From Actinacidiphila alni (GTDB lineage Bacteria > Actinomycetota > Actinomycetes > Streptomycetales > Streptomycetaceae), in NCBI RefSeq assembly GCF_900112845.1, contig NZ_FONG01000015.1:1-64000 (forward strand): a stretch of DNA of 64,000 nt, given 5' to 3'. A program made the translations under genes and the position numbers. Each line of letters starts with the position of its first letter. Position 1 is the first letter of the stretch. Of the stretch, positions 62,301 to 64,000 are shown one piece after another. The notes beneath the pieces were generated by a model that saw nothing but the letters and a program-made list of their open reading frames with translations, was not told the DNA's origin and did no database searches.

Positions 62301-63413
62301 ATGGCACGGAGAACCAGAAGAATCCCGGGTCTGCTCATCGCACTGTCCCTGGCGGCGACCGGACTCGGCATCGGTGGCGTCGCGATGACCACCGGAAACG
62401 CTTCCGCCAGCACGCCGGCCGCCGCGAACAAGGCGGCGCAGGCCGATCACGCCGGGATGCCCGGCATGGTGATGCCGCTGGCCGGGAACGGCCTCGCGTC
62501 GGGCGACGACCCGGACGGGGACGGCTACATCATGGCCAATCCGCCGGTCACCGGCGTGACGCCGTCCACGTACGACCCGCCGCATGCGTACTTCCACGAG
62601 TTCCAGGCGCAGTGCGCGGTCAACCACACGGCGCCGGACGACCCGATCGTCTTCCCGGGGCAGCCCGGGGCGTCGCACGACCACACGTTCATGGGGAACA
62701 ACACCACGAACGCGAACTCCACCACCGCGTCGCTGGAGACGGGCAGCACCGCGTGTCTGGCGCCGGGCGACAAGTCGGCGTACTGGATGCCGAGTCTGTA
62801 CAAGGGCACGCAGAAGATCCTGCCGGTCGGCACACAGACGATCTACTACAAGTCGTCGGTCAACGACTACACCAGCGTGCGCCCGTTCCCCAAGGGCCTG
62901 CGCTTCGTCGTCGGCAGCCCGTCGCAGACGCAGGACGAGTTCCAGCACCTCAAGGGCACGGTCGAGGGCTGGGAGTGCGGGACCAGTTACCACAACTGGA
63001 ACATCCCGGTGTCCTGCCCGAACACCCCTGACACCCAGCTCAACATCCGGCTCCAGGCGCCGAGTTGCTGGGACGGAATCCACCTGGACACGCCGGACCA
63101 CAAGAGCCACATGGCGTATCCGATCGCGTCGGGCGCGAACCAGAACGTCTGCCCGGCCGACCACCCGGTGGCCCTGCCGATGATCGAGTTCAAGATGGCC
63201 TGGCCGGTCAATGGCGACATGTCGCAGGTGCATCTCTCCAGTGGCCAGGGCTTCTCCTTCCACTACGACTTCTTCAACGACTGGGACGACGCGACGCTGA
63301 ACGCGCTGGTCACCCACTGCATCAACGGCGGGCTCCAGTGCGACGCCCGCGGTTACGACCAGTCGCAGCCGGGCAAGGGCGCGGCGCTGAACCAGAACTA
63401 CGAACTGCCCTAA
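62301..63413 (+). CDS. Secreted DUF1996 protein
   Basis: A 370-residue exported protein with a signal peptide (RRIPGLLIALSLAATGLGIG, ending near ASA). The mature part has the DUF1996 hallmark ANPPVTGVTPSTYDPPHAY, then FPGQPGASHDHTFMGNNTTN (HDH), VGTQTIYYKSSVNDYTSV and APSCWDGIHLDTPDHKSHM. Its enzymatic activity is not known to me; DUF1996 occurs in secreted fungal and actinobacterial proteins. The ATG follows GGAGGTCTCC. It is controlled by a palindrome shared with the next gene. Confidence 0.9.
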   Translation: MARRTRRIPGLLIALSLAATGLGIGGVAMTTGNASASTPAAANKAAQADHAGMPGMVMPLAGNGLASGDDPDGDGYIMANPPVTGVTPSTYDPPHAYFHEFQAQCAVNHTAPDDPIVFPGQPGASHDHTFMGNNTTNANSTTASLETGSTACLAPGDKSAYWMPSLYKGTQKILPVGTQTIYYKSSVNDYTSVRPFPKGLRFVVGSPSQTQDEFQHLKGTVEGWECGTSYHNWNIPVSCPNTPDTQLNIRLQAPSCWDGIHLDTPDHKSHMAYPIASGANQNVCPADHPVALPMIEFKMAWPVNGDMSQVHLSSGQGFSFHYDFFNDWDDATLNALVTHCINGGLQCDARGYDQSQPGKGAALNQNYELP

Positions 63414-63428
63414 CTCCCGGAACACCGT

Positions 63429-63477
63429 GCTCTCCCGCGGGCCGGGGCCTTCGCGGCCTCGCGGGAGAGCGCTCTCC
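63429..63477. promoter_or_regulatory. Terminator arm overlapping a second LacI-type operator
   Basis: GCTCTCCCGCG (63429-63439) pairs with CGCGGGAGAGC (63460-63470) to form a hairpin ending the DUF1996 gene. The palindrome GGAGAGC-GCTCTCC (63464-63477) shares its left half with the hairpin's right arm and is identical at the core to the operator at 62206-62223. Confidence 0.7.
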
Positions 63478-63510
63478 GGAAGACCTGTCCCCCCAACACA
63501 CAGGTGATCC

Positions 63511-64000
63511 ATGAACTTCCCCGCACATCCCCCCACCGAGCAGACCCAGCAAGCCCCCGACACCACTCCCCGCTGGTCCCGGCGCGCGGCCCTCGGCGCG
63601 CTGGCCGCCCTCACCGCCACCCCGGCACTCGCCGGCCGCGCCTCGGCCCGTACGCCGCGTACGGAAAGCGCCACCCCGTCCCGTACGGCGACCCAAAGCG
63701 CCGCCGACGCACCCGACTTCGGGCCCAACGTCCTGGTCTTCGACCCGTCCATGGCGATCGCCGACATCCAGGCCAAGGTCTCCGACGTCTTCTCCCGCCA
63801 GGAGTCCAACCAGTTCGGCACCGACCGCTACGCGCTGCTGTTCAAGCCCGGCACCTACGACGGGCTCGACGTCAACGTCGGCTTCTACACGCATGTCGCG
63901 GGCCTCGGCCTGTCCCCCGACGACGTCGACATCCACGGCCTGGTGCACGTCGAGGCCGACTGGATGCAGGGCAACGCGACGCAGAACTTCTGGCGCAGCG
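63511..64000 (+). CDS. Tat-exported protein, N-terminal part (runs off right edge)
   Basis: The first 163 residues. A twin-arginine signal (SRRAALGALAALTATPALA) is followed by DFGPNVLVFDPSMAIADIQ, FSRQESNQFGTDRYALLFKP and GTYDGLDVNVGFYTHVAGLG. This is the start of a family often mislabelled adenylyl cyclase or coagulation factor-like in Streptomyces; a beta-helix glycoside-hydrolase or lyase fold seems likely. It may be co-regulated with the DUF1996 gene through the operator. The catalytic part is outside the window. Confidence 0.7.
   Translation, partial: MNFPAHPPTEQTQQAPDTTPRWSRRAALGALAALTATPALAGRASARTPRTESATPSRTATQSAADAPDFGPNVLVFDPSMAIADIQAKVSDVFSRQESNQFGTDRYALLFKPGTYDGLDVNVGFYTHVAGLGLSPDDVDIHGLVHVEADWMQGNATQNFWRS

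Overview
The window is actinobacterial and almost certainly Streptomyces. GC is very high, GTG and leaderless starts are common, and the gene content is typical: WhiB-like regulator, GlpX, PpgK, DasR-type operator, DUF1996, DUF6542, DUF4245 and EACC1 proteins.

Layout. (1) 0-2.4 kb: a truncated IS5-type transposase abutting the 3' end of a NUDIX gene, a small SPOR-like protein, an RpiB-like isomerase and a GntR regulator. (2) 2.4-5.0 kb: a DUF4190/septum-formation-like membrane protein diverging from a secreted GH18 chitinase, whose promoter carries a DasR-type operator. (3) 5.2-32.9 kb: an unusual type VII secretion (ESX-like) locus. It holds EccC, EccD, four WXG100 proteins, a further small helical protein with the same YxxxD/E tail motif, an AAA ATPase of EccA type fused to a long parallel beta-helix, two membrane-anchored surface proteins (ricin-type and ChW-like), a secreted trypsin-like protease, a repeat-rich 1168-aa protein, and a 2583-aa putative effector with two tandem copies of a Cys-His-Asp papain/transglutaminase-like module. 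EccB, EccE and a subtilisin-type mycosin are not in the window. A P-loop regulatory ATPase borders the locus. (4) 33-35.6 kb: an orphan EACC1 protein, a short-chain dehydrogenase and a frameshifted LysR regulator. (5) 35.6-43.4 kb: a complete inducible glycopeptide-resistance cluster, vanS-vanR / vanK / murF (inverted) / vanH-vanA-vanX. Three related promoter boxes precede vanK, vanH and murF, and vanK and vanH have no Shine-Dalgarno sequence. No glycopeptide biosynthesis genes are present, so this is resistance without production as far as the window shows. (6) 43.5-47.9 kb: a NarL-type two-component system and an MMPL transporter. (7) 48-50.6 kb: a DUF234-type ATPase with an AT-rich palindromic operator and a lower-GC protein that may be a divergent sigma-like/HTH protein. 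(8) 50.9-62 kb: housekeeping genes: ychF, a DUF6542 protein, ppgK, ispH, xseA-xseB, nitroreductase, DUF4245, glpX, whiB-like, DUF1707 and class I fumarase. (9) 62-64 kb: two secreted proteins (DUF1996 and a Tat-exported protein running off the edge) under matching LacI-type palindromes.

How the genes work together. The T7SS genes are mostly on the minus strand in tight groups, consistent with one secretion apparatus (EccC motor, EccD channel, EccA-like chaperone ATPase), small YxxxE-tagged substrates and one giant candidate effector immediately downstream of eccC. In the van cluster, VanS/VanR would switch on VanH (pyruvate to D-lactate), VanA (D-Ala-D-Lac ligation), VanX (D-Ala-D-Ala hydrolysis), VanK (FemX-like cross-bridge enzyme) and MurF (attachment of the depsipeptide to the precursor). 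The two secreted proteins at the right edge and the chitinase are separate polysaccharide- or nutrient-controlled functions.

All assignments rest on reading the sequence and recalled family motifs; no database search was run.
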